DNA of 59,531 nucleotides from Pseudomonadota bacterium (GTDB lineage Bacteria; Pseudomonadota; Gammaproteobacteria; Berkiellales; Berkiellaceae), in assembly GCA_018242045.1 (NCBI GenBank), contig JAFECR010000027.1, positions 18,154 through 77,684 of the forward strand. Direction: 5' to 3'. Below, one piece after another: positions 34,944-44,554 of the stretch. The position numbers were made by a program, and so were the translations under genes. The notes below the pieces were generated by a model. The model was not told the DNA's origin. It made no database searches and was given only the letters and a program-made list of their open reading frames with translations. The stretch's first letter is position 1; every line of letters begins with the position of its first letter.

Positions 34944-36023
34944 ATGAAGAAAGTTTTGATCATGGCTGGCGGAACCGGCGGGCATGTTATGCCAGCACTT
35001 GCGGTCGCTCGTTATTTACAAGCGCAAGGCTTTAATCTGCATTGGCTTGGAACGCGCCATGGCTTTGAAGCCCGTTTTATACCGCAAACAGGGATCCCTA
35101 TTTCCTACATTGATATCCAAGGGCTGCGACGCACACATTGGTTTTCTTGGTTTATGGCTCCTTGGCGGCTCACCAAAGCGTTAGTCCAGGCTGCTCATAT
35201 TGTTCTAAAAGAACGTCCCAACGTTGTACTCAGTATGGGAGGCTATGCCGCAGGGCCTGGGGCACTTGCAGCCTGGTTGCTGCGCCGACCACTGGTGCTG
35301 CATGAACAAAATGCCATTGCTGGTTGGACAAATCGTCTGCTTTCGCGATTTGCTAAGCGCATACTAGTTGCTTTTCCAAATGTATTTGCACAGATACCAC
35401 AAAAAGTTATTTTTACAGGCAATCCTGTTAGAGAAGATATTCTAGCCCTAGATCAACCTGATCTTCGATATGCTAAAAGAGAGCATGTCAGAGTACTGAT
35501 TCTAGGTGGCTCGCAAGGGGCAAAAATACTTAATGAAATTGTGCCTCAAGCAATCGCCTTGTTTGATAAAGATAAAAGACCTGTCGTTTGGCATCAAACC
35601 GGTCAAAATAATCTTGAACAAACAAAGGCAGAGTACAATCAAAAAGGGATAACAGCACAAATCACGGATTTTATTCAAGATATGGCACAAGCCTACGTTT
35701 GGGCTGATATCGTGATTTGTCGTAGCGGTGCGCTCACGGTGTCAGAAATTGCAGCTACTGGGGTTTGTAGTATTTTGATCCCCTTTCCTTATGCAGTTGA
35801 TGATCATCAAACATCTAATGCGCAGTATTTGAGTGCCGAAGGGGGCGCTATATTATTGCCACAATCCATATTAACGGTAGAAATGCTTTATAATCTATTA
35901 CAAGAGTTAACAGATAATCCACATAAACGTTTAAAGATAGCAATGGCATCTCGAAAATTAGCCAAGCCATTGGCTACCAAAGACGTTGCAAAGTATTGTT
36001 TAGAGGTAAGTAGTGATTCATAA
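34944..36023 (+). CDS. murG: UDP-GlcNAc:lipid I N-acetylglucosaminyltransferase
   Basis: The product has 359 residues from the ATG at 34944, giving [20 protein letters not shown]; a TTG at 34905 overlaps ftsW and is less likely. MurG is a GT-B peripheral membrane enzyme that converts lipid I to lipid II. Motifs are the GGTGGH loop near 8, [16 protein letters not shown] near 96, [15 protein letters not shown] near 122, LGGSQGAK near 184 and the UDP-GlcNAc site [13 protein letters not shown] near 256 with [14 protein letters not shown] near 278. The 3' end overlaps the murC start by 11 bases. Confidence 0.95.
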   Translation: MKKVLIMAGGTGGHVMPALAVARYLQAQGFNLHWLGTRHGFEARFIPQTGIPISYIDIQGLRRTHWFSWFMAPWRLTKALVQAAHIVLKERPNVVLSMGGYAAGPGALAAWLLRRPLVLHEQNAIAGWTNRLLSRFAKRILVAFPNVFAQIPQKVIFTGNPVREDILALDQPDLRYAKREHVRVLILGGSQGAKILNEIVPQAIALFDKDKRPVVWHQTGQNNLEQTKAEYNQKGITAQITDFIQDMAQAYVWADIVICRSGALTVSEIAATGVCSILIPFPYAVDDHQTSNAQYLSAEGGAILLPQSILTVEMLYNLLQELTDNPHKRLKIAMASRKLAKPLATKDVAKYCLEVSSDS

Positions 36024-37467
36024 AAATACTCAATTTATTGTCCCTGAAATGAGACGTATTAAAACTATTCACTTTGTTGGTATTGGTGGCGTGGGAATGG
36101 GCGGTATTGCTGAAGTCCTCTTGACTCAAGGGTATCGAGTCACTGGATCCGATCCTACCAATAACGCATTAACAGCGCGTTTAAAAAGCCTAGGGGCACA
36201 CATTACCCACCAACATGTCGCAGATAATGTTGTTGGAGCTGATGTCGTTGTGGTCTCAACTGCAGTCAAAGCAGATAATATTGAAATAGTTACGGCAAAA
36301 GCAGGGCGGATCCCTGTCGTTCAACGTGCAGCGATGCTGGCAGAATTAATGCGCTTTCGTTATGGTATTGCAGTTGCAGGAACCCACGGTAAAACCACCA
36401 CAACAAGCTTGATCGCCAGTTTATTAGCGCAAGGTGGTCTTGATCCTACATTTGTTATTGGTGGAAAACTCAATAGCGTTGGCACCAATGCACGTTTAGG
36501 CGCAAGTCGTTATTTAGTTGCAGAAGCAGATGAAAGTGATGCTTCTTTTTTACATTTACATCCCATGGTTTCTGTTGTCACTAATATCGATACTGATCAT
36601 TTGGGTACTTACGATAATGATTTTTCTAAACTTAAAGAAACCTTTATTCAATTTTTGCATAACTTGCCTTTTTATGGCGTGGCAGTTGTTTGCATGGATT
36701 GTCCTGTAATACAAAGTTTATTAGGAAAAATTGCCCGCCCTATCATCACTTATGGTTTTCATGAACGAGCGGATTATCGGGCGGTGGATTATAAACAAGA
36801 AGGCATTAAAACCAGTTTTACGGTTTATCGTCCTCAAGGCACGGCACTCAACATTAGTTTAAATTTACCGGGCAAGCATAATGCGCTTAATGCCTTAGCA
36901 GCGATTGCAGTTGCGCTTGAAGAAGGGGTTTGCGAACAAGCCATTGTTCAAGCCTTAGCTGAATTCGCAGGCATTGGTAGGCGTTTTCATATTCATGGTG
37001 AATATTTAGCGCCTTTAGGACATGCGCTTGTCATAGAAGATTATGGACATCACCCTGAAGAAGTACGTTATACGATAGAAGCAGCACGCGGTGCCTGGCC
37101 CGACAAGCGGTTGGTGATGGCTTTTCAACCACATCGTTATACAAGAACCAGTATGTTATTTGATGATTTTACCCGAGTATTATCTGGCGTCGATGTTTTA
37201 GTCATGCTAGAAGTTTACGGTGCTGGCGAGGACCCCATTTCGGGAGCAGATGGTCGATCACTATGTCGCTCTATTCGCAGTCGTGGCAGTGTTGATCCTA
37301 TTTTTGTGCCTTCAATCGCCGATCTGCGTCAAACCTTGGACAACGTTTTGCAGGGAGATGATGTCTTGTTATTACAAGGAGCAGGCAGCATTGGCAGTGT
37401 TGCGGGGGAATTAATCCCACAGCAAAAAAGTGTTCCAACTCCATTGCTTGGAAAAAAGGCGATTTAA
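36013..37467 (+). CDS. murC: UDP-MurNAc L-alanine ligase
   Basis: The product has 484 residues. The GTG at 36013 is preferred because the following [18 protein letters not shown] aligns with the E. coli MurC N-terminus; an ATG at 36049 would drop twelve family-like residues. MurC adds L-alanine to UDP-MurNAc, the first peptide step. Motifs are [17 protein letters not shown] near 21, the ATP loop [14 protein letters not shown] near 118, [14 protein letters not shown] near 171, and DYGHHPEE near 341. Normal length and order in the cluster. Confidence 0.95.
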   Translation: MIHKNTQFIVPEMRRIKTIHFVGIGGVGMGGIAEVLLTQGYRVTGSDPTNNALTARLKSLGAHITHQHVADNVVGADVVVVSTAVKADNIEIVTAKAGRIPVVQRAAMLAELMRFRYGIAVAGTHGKTTTTSLIASLLAQGGLDPTFVIGGKLNSVGTNARLGASRYLVAEADESDASFLHLHPMVSVVTNIDTDHLGTYDNDFSKLKETFIQFLHNLPFYGVAVVCMDCPVIQSLLGKIARPIITYGFHERADYRAVDYKQEGIKTSFTVYRPQGTALNISLNLPGKHNALNALAAIAVALEEGVCEQAIVQALAEFAGIGRRFHIHGEYLAPLGHALVIEDYGHHPEEVRYTIEAARGAWPDKRLVMAFQPHRYTRTSMLFDDFTRVLSGVDVLVMLEVYGAGEDPISGADGRSLCRSIRSRGSVDPIFVPSIADLRQTLDNVLQGDDVLLLQGAGSIGSVAGELIPQQKSVPTPLLGKKAI

Positions 37468-37470
37468 GGC

Positions 37471-38388
37471 ATGTTGCAAGAAAATCCTGCCAACAATGAT
37501 TCATCCTTACCTTTAATAACAGGAGAACAACTTGCTTATGCTTTAGCGCCATTGACCAGTTGGCGCATTGGTGGGGTGGCAGAAAGATTTTTTTCGCCTA
37601 TTGATATAGAAAATTTATCTGATTATCTAAAACGACTCCCAGCACACACACCGCTTACTTGGTTAGGGTTAGGTAGTAATGTGCTTATCAGAGATAGTGG
37701 CATTAAAGGTGCTGTTATCTGCACAAAAAATTGTAAACAAGTTTATCAACAAGAAGATGGCAGTTTTTTTGCGCAAGCAGGGGTCACTTGCGCTAAGTTT
37801 GCACGTTTTGCAAGCAAGCTCGGTTTTCCAGATGCCGCATTTTTTGCGGGGATCCCGGGTACTATCGGTGGCGCACTTGCCATGAACGCAGGGGCATTTG
37901 GTGGTGAAACTTGGGAATGGGTAGAGTTGGTGACTGTCATAAATCGCCAGGGACACACTTATACTCGAAGTTTGCAGGATTATTCAATTGCTTATCGATC
38001 GGTAAGTCCAAAGCATCCTGCGCAATTGGAAGAAGCTTTTATAGGGGTGGTATTTAGGTTTCCCAAAAGTTCTCTTGATGGTATGGACAAAATCCGAGAG
38101 TTACTGCGAAAAAGGCAGCAAACGCAACCCATCGGGACATTAAATTGTGGTTCAGTTTATCGAAATCCCCCAGGAGAGTTTGCGGCGAAATTAATAGAGG
38201 CTTGCCAATTAAAAGGATATCGAATAGGGGATGCCCAAATTTCTGAAAAGCACGCAAATTTTATTATTAACTCAGGAGCAGCTTGTGCGCATGATGTAGA
38301 GACACTCATGTCGACAATTGAAGCAAAAGTATGGGATCGCTTTGGTATTAAGCTGCATGCAGAAGTCAGGATTTTGGGGCAAAAATAA
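37471..38388 (+). CDS. murB: UDP-N-acetylenolpyruvoylglucosamine reductase
   Basis: The product has 305 residues. MurB uses FAD and NADPH to reduce UDP-GlcNAc-enolpyruvate to UDP-MurNAc. The FAD-binding segments TSWRIGGVAERFF near 29, LGLGSNVLIRDSGIKG near 66 and GIPGTIGGALAMNAGAFGGE near 126 are intact. The catalytic serine lies in CGSVYRNPPG near 225, and the C-terminal KHANFIIN near 262 and the closing Glu region are present. The absence of the extra Tyr-loop makes it a type II-like enzyme. It begins three bases after murC. Confidence 0.94.
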   Translation: MLQENPANNDSSLPLITGEQLAYALAPLTSWRIGGVAERFFSPIDIENLSDYLKRLPAHTPLTWLGLGSNVLIRDSGIKGAVICTKNCKQVYQQEDGSFFAQAGVTCAKFARFASKLGFPDAAFFAGIPGTIGGALAMNAGAFGGETWEWVELVTVINRQGHTYTRSLQDYSIAYRSVSPKHPAQLEEAFIGVVFRFPKSSLDGMDKIRELLRKRQQTQPIGTLNCGSVYRNPPGEFAAKLIEACQLKGYRIGDAQISEKHANFIINSGAACAHDVETLMSTIEAKVWDRFGIKLHAEVRILGQK

Positions 38389-38409
38389 CTTGTTTTACAG
38401 GAGCATGAT

Positions 38410-39432
38410 GTGACCAATTCGATTCATAATCTAGATGCCTTTACGGAAAAACCCATTATTGTTTCACAACAAAAGGGGTTACATGCTAAGGTTTTTGGTA
38501 AAGTGGCGGTACTCTATGGTGGTCGGTCTGCAGAGCGGGCAATTTCGTTAATCAGTGGCGAGAATATTCTCAACGCCCTTAAACAACAAGGTGTGGATGC
38601 ATATGGTGTCGATGTGGATCAGCATTTGATCCATAGACTGGTAGAAGAGAAATATGATCGCGTATTCATTGCCTTGCACGGTAAAGAGGGAGAAGACGGC
38701 GTTATTCAAGGTTTATTACAAGTATTAGGGTTGCCGTATACAGGCAGTGGTGTTGCTGCTTCAGCATTAGCAATGGATAAAGCCAGAGCAAAGCTGATTA
38801 TGAATGGCATGGACGTACCCACCTTACCATTTGGGGTAGCCAAGTATGTCGATACAGCGCTGGAGTTGGCTGAGACGATCGGTTTTCCCATTTCGGTTAA
38901 GCCAGTTGCAGAAGGCTCAAGCATTGGCGTGACCCGAGTTTCATCTGCCAGTGAGATCCCTGCTGCTTTTGACAAGGCTGCACAATATGGCGATGTACTC
39001 ATTGAGAAATGGATAGATGGTACCGACTTCTTCGTCAGTATTTTAGGGGAACAAGTTTTGCCTTCAGTAGAAGTGCATACGCCAGGTGGATTTTATGATT
39101 ATCAAGCAAAATATGAGTCTCATGAAACAAAATATATATGTCCATCTCCCATTAGTGAAGAAAAGGAGCAAGAGTTAAGAGACATCGCTTATCGCGCATT
39201 TTGCGCACTGGGTTGCACTGGTTGGGGGCGAGTCGATTTAGTTCAAGATAACCACGGTAAATTTTGGGTGCTTGAGGTTAATACCATCCCTGGTATGACA
39301 TCCCATAGTTTAGTCCCGATGTCTGCCCAAGCGGTAGGTTTAAGTTTTGAGGCGCTGGTTTTGAATATACTCGCAGCCACGCTTTCAAGCAGCCTTGCTG
39401 AAAAGATAGTTGGTGAATTTGCTCAGGTTTAA
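38410..39432 (+). CDS. ddl: D-alanine--D-alanine ligase
   Basis: The product has 340 residues with a GTG start, chosen because AGGAG at 38399-38403 is six bases upstream. Ddl makes D-Ala-D-Ala for MurF. ATP-grasp motifs are KVAVLYGGRSAERAIS near 31, ALHGKEGEDG near 83, PVAEGSSIGVTRV near 167, EKWIDGTDF near 201 and VLEVNTIPGMTSHSLVP near 294. About 28 residues before KVAVLYGG are extra compared with E. coli DdlB (306 residues) and look unstructured. A near-family position has Ala where DdlB usually has Glu or Val (SAERAIS), which is unlikely to matter. Confidence 0.93.
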   Translation: MTNSIHNLDAFTEKPIIVSQQKGLHAKVFGKVAVLYGGRSAERAISLISGENILNALKQQGVDAYGVDVDQHLIHRLVEEKYDRVFIALHGKEGEDGVIQGLLQVLGLPYTGSGVAASALAMDKARAKLIMNGMDVPTLPFGVAKYVDTALELAETIGFPISVKPVAEGSSIGVTRVSSASEIPAAFDKAAQYGDVLIEKWIDGTDFFVSILGEQVLPSVEVHTPGGFYDYQAKYESHETKYICPSPISEEKEQELRDIAYRAFCALGCTGWGRVDLVQDNHGKFWVLEVNTIPGMTSHSLVPMSAQAVGLSFEALVLNILAATLSSSLAEKIVGEFAQV

Positions 39433-39434
39433 TC

Positions 39435-40196
39435 ATGGTGGGGATATCACTCAAATATCAACGTCGTCACGCTGTTCAAAAAGGGAAGCATAAAGCAAGG
39501 TTAGCTTTAAAGAAAATAATTCAAGCATTAAGCGGTGTTTTAGTTTTGGTTGCTTTAGGTTACGGTACGTTCTGGTGTTTAGATCCCGCCCACTTTCCCA
39601 TTTCATCTGTCAGATTCGTTGGATATCGTCACTATCTTTCCCAGGAAGCATTAAGTGAAGCGGTGTTACCTGAAATCAAGGCGGGTTTTTTAAGACTGAA
39701 ACCATCCTTCATACAGCAAAGCTTAATGTCCTTACCTTGGATAAAACAGGTTGATATCAGGAAAGTATGGCCCGATCAGCTGATTGTTGTTTTTGAGGAG
39801 CATGTGCCAGCGGCATTTTGGGGAGAAAAAGGAATAATCAATGATAGTGGTAAACTTTTTTTTCCAGAGTTTATTAAGAAGGATTTACCTGCGTTACCAA
39901 GATTGCAAGGGCCAGAAGGGAAATCAACTTTAGTTTGGCAGCAGTACTTAGTTATGAAAAAAACATTGGAGCCGCTAAACTTGACTATCCGTCAATTGAT
40001 CCTTGCCCCACGAGGTGCTTGGCAGTTTCAGCTATCCAATGGTGTGACGGTCGTGTTGGGGACAAACGATACTGAGCAACGCTTAGCGCGTTTTGTAAAA
40101 TCATATGAAAAATACTTATATGAGCATCAACAAGTTATCTCTTATGTTGATATGAGATATACCAACGGTATGGCAGTTGGCTGGAAATCATTTTAG
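39435..40196 (+). CDS. ftsQ: Cell division protein FtsQ
   Basis: The product has 253 residues. Layout is that of FtsQ: a basic cytoplasmic tail (QRRHAVQKGKHKARLALKK), one membrane helix at about 33-52, a POTRA domain starting PISSVRFVGYRHYLS near 56, and the beta domain with WPDQLIVVFEEHVPAAFWG near 112 and YVDMRYTNGMAVGW at the end. FtsQ scaffolds FtsB and FtsL in the divisome. It begins two bases after ddl and is followed by a 116-base gap with a hairpin before ftsA. Confidence 0.9.
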   Translation: MVGISLKYQRRHAVQKGKHKARLALKKIIQALSGVLVLVALGYGTFWCLDPAHFPISSVRFVGYRHYLSQEALSEAVLPEIKAGFLRLKPSFIQQSLMSLPWIKQVDIRKVWPDQLIVVFEEHVPAAFWGEKGIINDSGKLFFPEFIKKDLPALPRLQGPEGKSTLVWQQYLVMKKTLEPLNLTIRQLILAPRGAWQFQLSNGVTVVLGTNDTEQRLARFVKSYEKYLYEHQQVISYVDMRYTNGMAVGWKSF

Positions 40197-40211
40197 AGCC
40201 ATAGGGTTTTC

Positions 40212-40229
40212 GCATAAATTAGTTTATGC
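40212..40229. promoter_or_regulatory. Stem-loop between ftsQ and ftsA
   Basis: GCATAAA, TTAG loop, TTTATGC: a perfect 7-bp hairpin 16 bases past the ftsQ stop, without a T-run. A weaker GGCC/GGCC pairing lies at about 40263-40278. This is the only sizeable gap inside the murE-ftsZ block, so it may tune ftsAZ expression. Confidence 0.4.
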
Positions 40230-40312
40230 TAAAGAGGTTATTGGGCAATAAATCTTAAGGTTGGCCGCTTAAAGGGCCGAGGATAGTTTAGAAGAACGGA
40301 GAATCGTATTCA

Positions 40313-41548
40313 ATGTCTAAAAAAACCGACAAAAACTTAATTGTAGGCCTAGATATTGGAACTTCTAAAGTCGTTGCTATTGTCGGAGAAGTTACTCAGG
40401 AAGGTAGTATAGAGATCATAGGAATAGGCTCCCACCCCTCTTTGGGGTTGAAAAAGGGAGTCGTGGTTAATATTGAATCTACTGTACAATCTATACAACG
40501 CGCTATAGAAGAAGCTGAACTCATGGCCGGATGTCAGATCCACTCAGTTTATACTGGTATCGCTGGCAGCCATATTAAAAGCTTAAATTCGCATGGTATC
40601 GTTGCGATTAGAGATCAAGAAGTAAGCCAAGTGGATGTTGATAGAGTGATTGAGGCTGCAAAGGCCGTAGCTATTCCAGCCGATCAGAAAATTCTACATA
40701 TTTTGCCCCAACAGTTCATTATCGATGCGCAAGATAGCATCAAAGAACCTGTAGGTATGTCAGGTGTTAGACTTGAGGCAAAAGTCCATATGGTCACAGG
40801 TAGTGTCAGTGCTGCACAGAACATTATTAAATGTGTGCGCCGCTGTGGTCTTGAGGTTGATGATATTATTGTTGAGCAACTTGCCTCGAGTTATGCAGTA
40901 TTAACTGAAGATGAAAAAGACTTAGGCGTTTGCTTAATTGATATTGGTGGGGGAACGACAGATATTGCTGTTTTTACCCAAGGATCTATTCGCCATACTG
41001 CGGTGATACCTATAGCTGGCGATCAAGTTACCAATGATATTGCCGTTGCTTTAAGAACACCTACCCAAAATGCAGAGTCTATTAAATTAAAATATGCCAG
41101 CGCGTTGGCTCGCCTTTCAGATCCCAATGAAATTGTTGAAGTGTCAGGTGTAAACGATAGGCCATCGAGACGATTATCACGTGCAACGCTTGCTGAAGTC
41201 ATAGAGCCTCGTTATAGTGAGTTGTTTGCCTTGGTTCAGGCGGAACTCCATCGGCAAGGTTTAGAAGAGCTCATTGGCTCGGGCATCGTTATTACGGGTG
41301 GTAGCGCCAAGATGGAAGGCGCTGTTGAATTAGCCGAAGATATTTTTCAGGTACCAGTGCGTTTAGGTTTACCAAGGTATGTTACTGGATTAGTTGATGT
41401 TCAGCGAAACCCGATTTACGCTACAGGCATAGGGTTGCTTCTTTATGGGCGCCAGCAACAGTTAGAAAGGCATATTGATAGTTCCACTAGCCAAGGGTTG
41501 GGGAGCTTATTTGGACGTGTTAAACGCTGGTTCCAAGGAAACTTTTAA
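40313..41548 (+). CDS. ftsA: Cell division protein FtsA
   Basis: The product has 411 residues. FtsA is an actin-like ATPase that tethers FtsZ to the inner membrane. Motifs are VGLDIGTSKVVAIVGE near 12 (phosphate 1), LIDIGGGTTDIAVF near 206 (phosphate 2), IVITGGSAKMEG near 326 (adenosine site), and a C-terminal amphipathic helix (GSLFGRVKRWFQGNF), the membrane-targeting sequence. GGAG lies about a dozen bases before the ATG. Confidence 0.95.
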   Translation: MSKKTDKNLIVGLDIGTSKVVAIVGEVTQEGSIEIIGIGSHPSLGLKKGVVVNIESTVQSIQRAIEEAELMAGCQIHSVYTGIAGSHIKSLNSHGIVAIRDQEVSQVDVDRVIEAAKAVAIPADQKILHILPQQFIIDAQDSIKEPVGMSGVRLEAKVHMVTGSVSAAQNIIKCVRRCGLEVDDIIVEQLASSYAVLTEDEKDLGVCLIDIGGGTTDIAVFTQGSIRHTAVIPIAGDQVTNDIAVALRTPTQNAESIKLKYASALARLSDPNEIVEVSGVNDRPSRRLSRATLAEVIEPRYSELFALVQAELHRQGLEELIGSGIVITGGSAKMEGAVELAEDIFQVPVRLGLPRYVTGLVDVQRNPIYATGIGLLLYGRQQQLERHIDSSTSQGLGSLFGRVKRWFQGNF

Positions 41549-41588
41549 TGAATTTTATGGGTGCATCCATAGTGCCTAAGGAGAAAAG

Positions 41589-42755
41589 ATGAGTGAATTT
41601 TTTGAACTGATAGATAATTATCCTCAAACGGCTGTAATTAAAGTGATTGGGGTTGGCGGCGGCGGCGGTAACGCGATTGAGCACATGGTTAATGCAGACA
41701 TTGAAGGGGTTGAATTCGTTTGTGCTAATACAGATGCACAAGCTCTTCGTAATTCTTCAGCACGTACAACGTTACAACTTGGAACAGATGTGACCAAGGG
41801 GTTGGGCGCAGGCGCCAATCCAGATGTAGGTCGACAAGCTGCGCTCGAAGATATCGATCGGATCAGAGATGTATTACAAGGCGCAGATATGGTGTTCATC
41901 ACAGCAGGAATGGGGGGGGGTACCGGTACGGGCGGTGCACCTGTTGTCGCAGAGGTTGCCAAAGAACTAGGTGCTTTAACTGTGGCAGTCGTGACTCGAC
42001 CATTTCCATTTGAAGGTCGCAAGCGTATGGTGTTAGCAGATGAGGGCATCCGAGCCTTGAGCCAACATGTAGATTCTTTAATTACTATTCCTAACGAAAA
42101 ATTGCTGACCGTGTTAGGTAAAGGGGTAACGCTGTTAGATGCATTTAGAGCAGCGAACAATGTTTTATTAGGTGCTGTTCAAGGTATTGCAGAACTTATC
42201 ACGCGACCTGGATTGATTAACGTTGATTTTGCCGATGTACGCACTGTAATGTCTGAAATGGGGCTTGCGATGATGGGGACAGGAACGGCTCGGGGCGAAA
42301 ATCGTGCGCGTGTTGCTGCTGATGCTGCCATTTCTAGCCCATTACTCGACGATATCGATTTAGCAGGTGCTAAAGGGGTTCTCGTGAATGTTACCGCAGG
42401 AATGGACTTATCTATTTCTGAGTTTGAAGAAGTTGGAGATGCGATTAAAAACTTCACTTCTGATAATGCAACTGTGATTGTTGGTACCGTTATTGATCCT
42501 CAAATGACTGATGAATTAAGAGTTACCTTAGTAGCAACCGGTTTAACCACTGGTGGTAATGCTTCTTGGACGGAAGATAGAGATAGAGAAAGAGAACAGC
42601 CACGTGATACTTTTCGTACAAATCGGCCAGCAGCTACAGTTAGAAAACCCATAGCGGCTTCAGCACCTGCTGGTCAGCGTGTCAAAGAAGCGACATCAAC
42701 TGAAGAACTAGATTATCTGGACATCCCAGCATTTTTGCGTCGACAATCTGACTAA
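41589..42755 (+). CDS. ftsZ: Cell division protein FtsZ
   Basis: The product has 388 residues, with an ideal AAGGAGA seven bases before the ATG. FtsZ is the tubulin-like GTPase that forms the division ring. Seen are GVGGGGGNAI near 21, the tubulin signature GGGTGTG at 109-115, the T7 loop region NVDFADVRTVM near 206 with the catalytic Asp, a disordered linker rich in Arg/Glu/Ala/Pro from about 320, and the conserved C-terminal peptide LDYLDIPAFLRRQ that binds FtsA and ZipA. Confidence 0.97.
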   Translation: MSEFFELIDNYPQTAVIKVIGVGGGGGNAIEHMVNADIEGVEFVCANTDAQALRNSSARTTLQLGTDVTKGLGAGANPDVGRQAALEDIDRIRDVLQGADMVFITAGMGGGTGTGGAPVVAEVAKELGALTVAVVTRPFPFEGRKRMVLADEGIRALSQHVDSLITIPNEKLLTVLGKGVTLLDAFRAANNVLLGAVQGIAELITRPGLINVDFADVRTVMSEMGLAMMGTGTARGENRARVAADAAISSPLLDDIDLAGAKGVLVNVTAGMDLSISEFEEVGDAIKNFTSDNATVIVGTVIDPQMTDELRVTLVATGLTTGGNASWTEDRDREREQPRDTFRTNRPAATVRKPIAASAPAGQRVKEATSTEELDYLDIPAFLRRQSD

Positions 42756-42802
42756 TAAAATAACTGTTGACGAATAAAATGCGATGATGTGAAGAATATG
42801 CT

Positions 42803-42830
42803 TTGATTATTTGCGATAATGTAGTATATA
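42803..42830 (+). promoter_or_regulatory. Possible lpxC promoter
   Basis: TTGATT (42803-42808), 16 bases, TATATA (42825-42830) in the 179-base ftsZ-lpxC gap. Transcription would start at or just before the hairpin at 42841. Confidence 0.45.
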
Positions 42831-42840
42831 GCCTTCATTA

Positions 42841-42869
42841 AAGAGCAGGCGTAGAGAGTTTGCTCTTTT
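42841..42869 (+). terminator. Hairpin between ftsZ and lpxC
   Basis: AAAGAGCA, 13-base loop, TGCTCTTT: a perfect 8-bp stem followed by TTACTATTTT. It can act as the ftsZ terminator, but it also lies at the 5' end of the predicted lpxC transcript and could affect its stability or attenuation. Confidence 0.5.
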
Positions 42870-42934
42870 ACTATTTTAGAGGGTAACCAACTAAAATTTA
42901 TATTCAGTTGGCACATTAGAGGAAATATGCTGGC

Positions 42935-43867
42935 ATGTTAAAACAAAGAACCTTGAAAAATGTCATTAGGGCAACTGGTGTGGGAGTCCATACTGGGGAA
43001 AAGGTTTTTTTAACCTTAAAGCCAGCCCCTGTTAACACGGGGATCGTTTTCCGACGTGTCGATTGCAATCCACCTGTAGAAATACCTGCACGAGCTGAAT
43101 ATGTTGGCGACACGGCCTTTTGCACCACATTGGTTAAAGATGGCATTAGGATCGGCACAGTAGAACATTTGCTGTCGGCGTTAGCAGGTTTAGGCATAGA
43201 TAATTTGATAGTGGAGGTTAGTGCGCCTGAGGTACCTATCATGGATGGCAGCGCAGGGCCTTTTGTATTTCTAATTCAATCAGCTGGCATCAAAGAGCAA
43301 TCTGCTACTAAACATTTTATTAAGATCCTGAAAACTATTGAGGTACAGGATAAAGATAAATGTGCTCGTATTGAACCCTTTGAAGGTTTCAAAGTTAATT
43401 TTACCATCGATTTCGATCACCCCGTCATCAGAAGTGGTGGCCAGAATGCTAGCTTAGAATTTACAGCGATGGCTTATATTAAAATGGTTAGCAGGGCACG
43501 CACTTTCGGGTTTTTAGCTGATTTGGAATGGTTGCGTGAAAAAAACCTCGCTTCGGGTGCCAGCCTAGATAATGCGATTGTCTTAGATGAATATCGTGTT
43601 CTCAATGAAGATGGTTTGCGCTTCGACGATGAATTCGTGCGACATAAAATTTTAGATGCGGTAGGTGACTTATACCTCTTAGGGCATCCTATCATTGGCG
43701 CATTTCATGGCGTTAAATCCGGACATACGCTGAACAACCAGCTAATTCGCGCCTTATTGGCAGATCAATCCGCTTGGGAAATTGTGAGCTTTAAAAATAG
43801 TGTCGATGCGCCCATCACTTATGGATCTCCAGAATTTTTAGGACAAGATGTGCTGGTGCCAGCTTAA
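42935..43867 (+). CDS. lpxC: UDP-3-O-acyl-GlcNAc deacetylase
   Basis: The product has 310 residues. LpxC is the zinc deacetylase that commits UDP-3-O-acyl-GlcNAc to lipid A synthesis, so the organism makes lipopolysaccharide. Zinc ligands are visible in [10 protein letters not shown] near 76 and [11 protein letters not shown] near 235 (His and Asp), and the catalytic [11 protein letters not shown] segment lies near 262. The N-terminus [22 protein letters not shown] is standard. Position after ftsZ is conserved in gammaproteobacteria. Confidence 0.96.
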   Translation: MLKQRTLKNVIRATGVGVHTGEKVFLTLKPAPVNTGIVFRRVDCNPPVEIPARAEYVGDTAFCTTLVKDGIRIGTVEHLLSALAGLGIDNLIVEVSAPEVPIMDGSAGPFVFLIQSAGIKEQSATKHFIKILKTIEVQDKDKCARIEPFEGFKVNFTIDFDHPVIRSGGQNASLEFTAMAYIKMVSRARTFGFLADLEWLREKNLASGASLDNAIVLDEYRVLNEDGLRFDDEFVRHKILDAVGDLYLLGHPIIGAFHGVKSGHTLNNQLIRALLADQSAWEIVSFKNSVDAPITYGSPEFLGQDVLVPA

Positions 43868-43868
43868 T

Positions 43869-44020
43869 TATACTCGTGTCATTTTGATTTTAGGCGAGGC
43901 ACCAAGTGCACGAATCCCCTGAAGTGCAAATATTAGTGCATGACTGGGGTGAGTAAGCGCACGCAACAAAGCCTAAGCTTGTTCCGTACTTGATACGGGA
44001 TTCAAAATGGAAAGAGTATA
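43869..44020 (+). repeat. MITE-like interspersed repeat, full copy C
   Basis: A 152-bp unit directly after the lpxC stop. Its ends are TATACTCGTGTCATTTTGA and TCAAAATGGAAAGAGTATA, imperfect terminal inverted repeats matching at 16 of 19 positions. The interior has TGACTGGGGTGAGTAAGCG, shared with copy B, and TCCGTACTTGATACGGGA, which can form a hairpin. The TA at each end fits a TA-target element of the Tc1/mariner-IS630 type, but no transposase is present. Confidence 0.75.
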
Positions 44021-44042
44021 AGCGTCTTTTGAATGAGGGAGG

Positions 44043-44504
44043 CTATTCCTCAGCATGGTTTGCAATCTTCATCAGACTTGCCACCAATCTTTCCATTCCA
44101 GGTAAATTCTGCAAATTTTGCACTAGCAATAGAATTTCTTTGGCATTTTCAGTTGAAAGTTTTAATGGTGGCGGGTTGATGGGCTCTGGTGGCAGCTGAA
44201 CTGTCGTATGCCACTGCTGATGAATTTTAATTTGGATCTGACAAAGCCCAGCCCAAATTGGAATGGCACGTAGCTTGCTTAGAATGGTAGGAATACTGTA
44301 ACGTAAACGAGTTGCTATTGCTGCATTATGTGTAAATAATGTGAGTACGCCAGCATCAAAACCCCCTATACGACAGTGAGGGTAAAGTTCTGCTTCCAAT
44401 ATATCTTTAAGTGAATCATTTAAGGCTTCAAGTGCTTGTGCTTTGCTAATTAGTTTGCCAACGTGTGATTCTGGCAGGGTTAAGAGTTCTTGAATTGTGT
44501 TCAT
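44043..44504 (-). CDS. dciA: DciA-like DUF721 protein, replicative helicase operator
   Basis: The product has 153 residues. The N-terminal part up to about 95 has the DUF721/DciA pattern: LISKAQALEALNDSLKDIL, then LYPHCRIGGFDAGVLTLFTHNAAIATRLRY with its strand-helix pattern, and an LRAIPIW segment before a variable tail. DciA supports loading of the DnaB helicase in bacteria lacking DnaC. Location between lpxC and secA, opposite to the M23 peptidase gene, is the usual gammaproteobacterial neighbourhood. Confidence 0.78.
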   Translation of the reverse strand: MNTIQELLTLPESHVGKLISKAQALEALNDSLKDILEAELYPHCRIGGFDAGVLTLFTHNAAIATRLRYSIPTILSKLRAIPIWAGLCQIQIKIHQQWHTTVQLPPEPINPPPLKLSTENAKEILLLVQNLQNLPGMERLVASLMKIANHAEE

Positions 44505-44554
44505 GGCTAGTATTCACCTGCGTTTCACTACTTAAATGGACTTTAGTGCAAAAC

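Noticed and set aside
41624..42160. 178-codon open frame antisense to ftsZ
   Set aside because: Shadow of the conserved ftsZ reading frame; product has no domain features and poor composition.
43990..44199. 69-codon open frame on the plus strand after the repeat
   Set aside because: It lies over the repeat end and antisense to dciA, with no ribosome-binding site.
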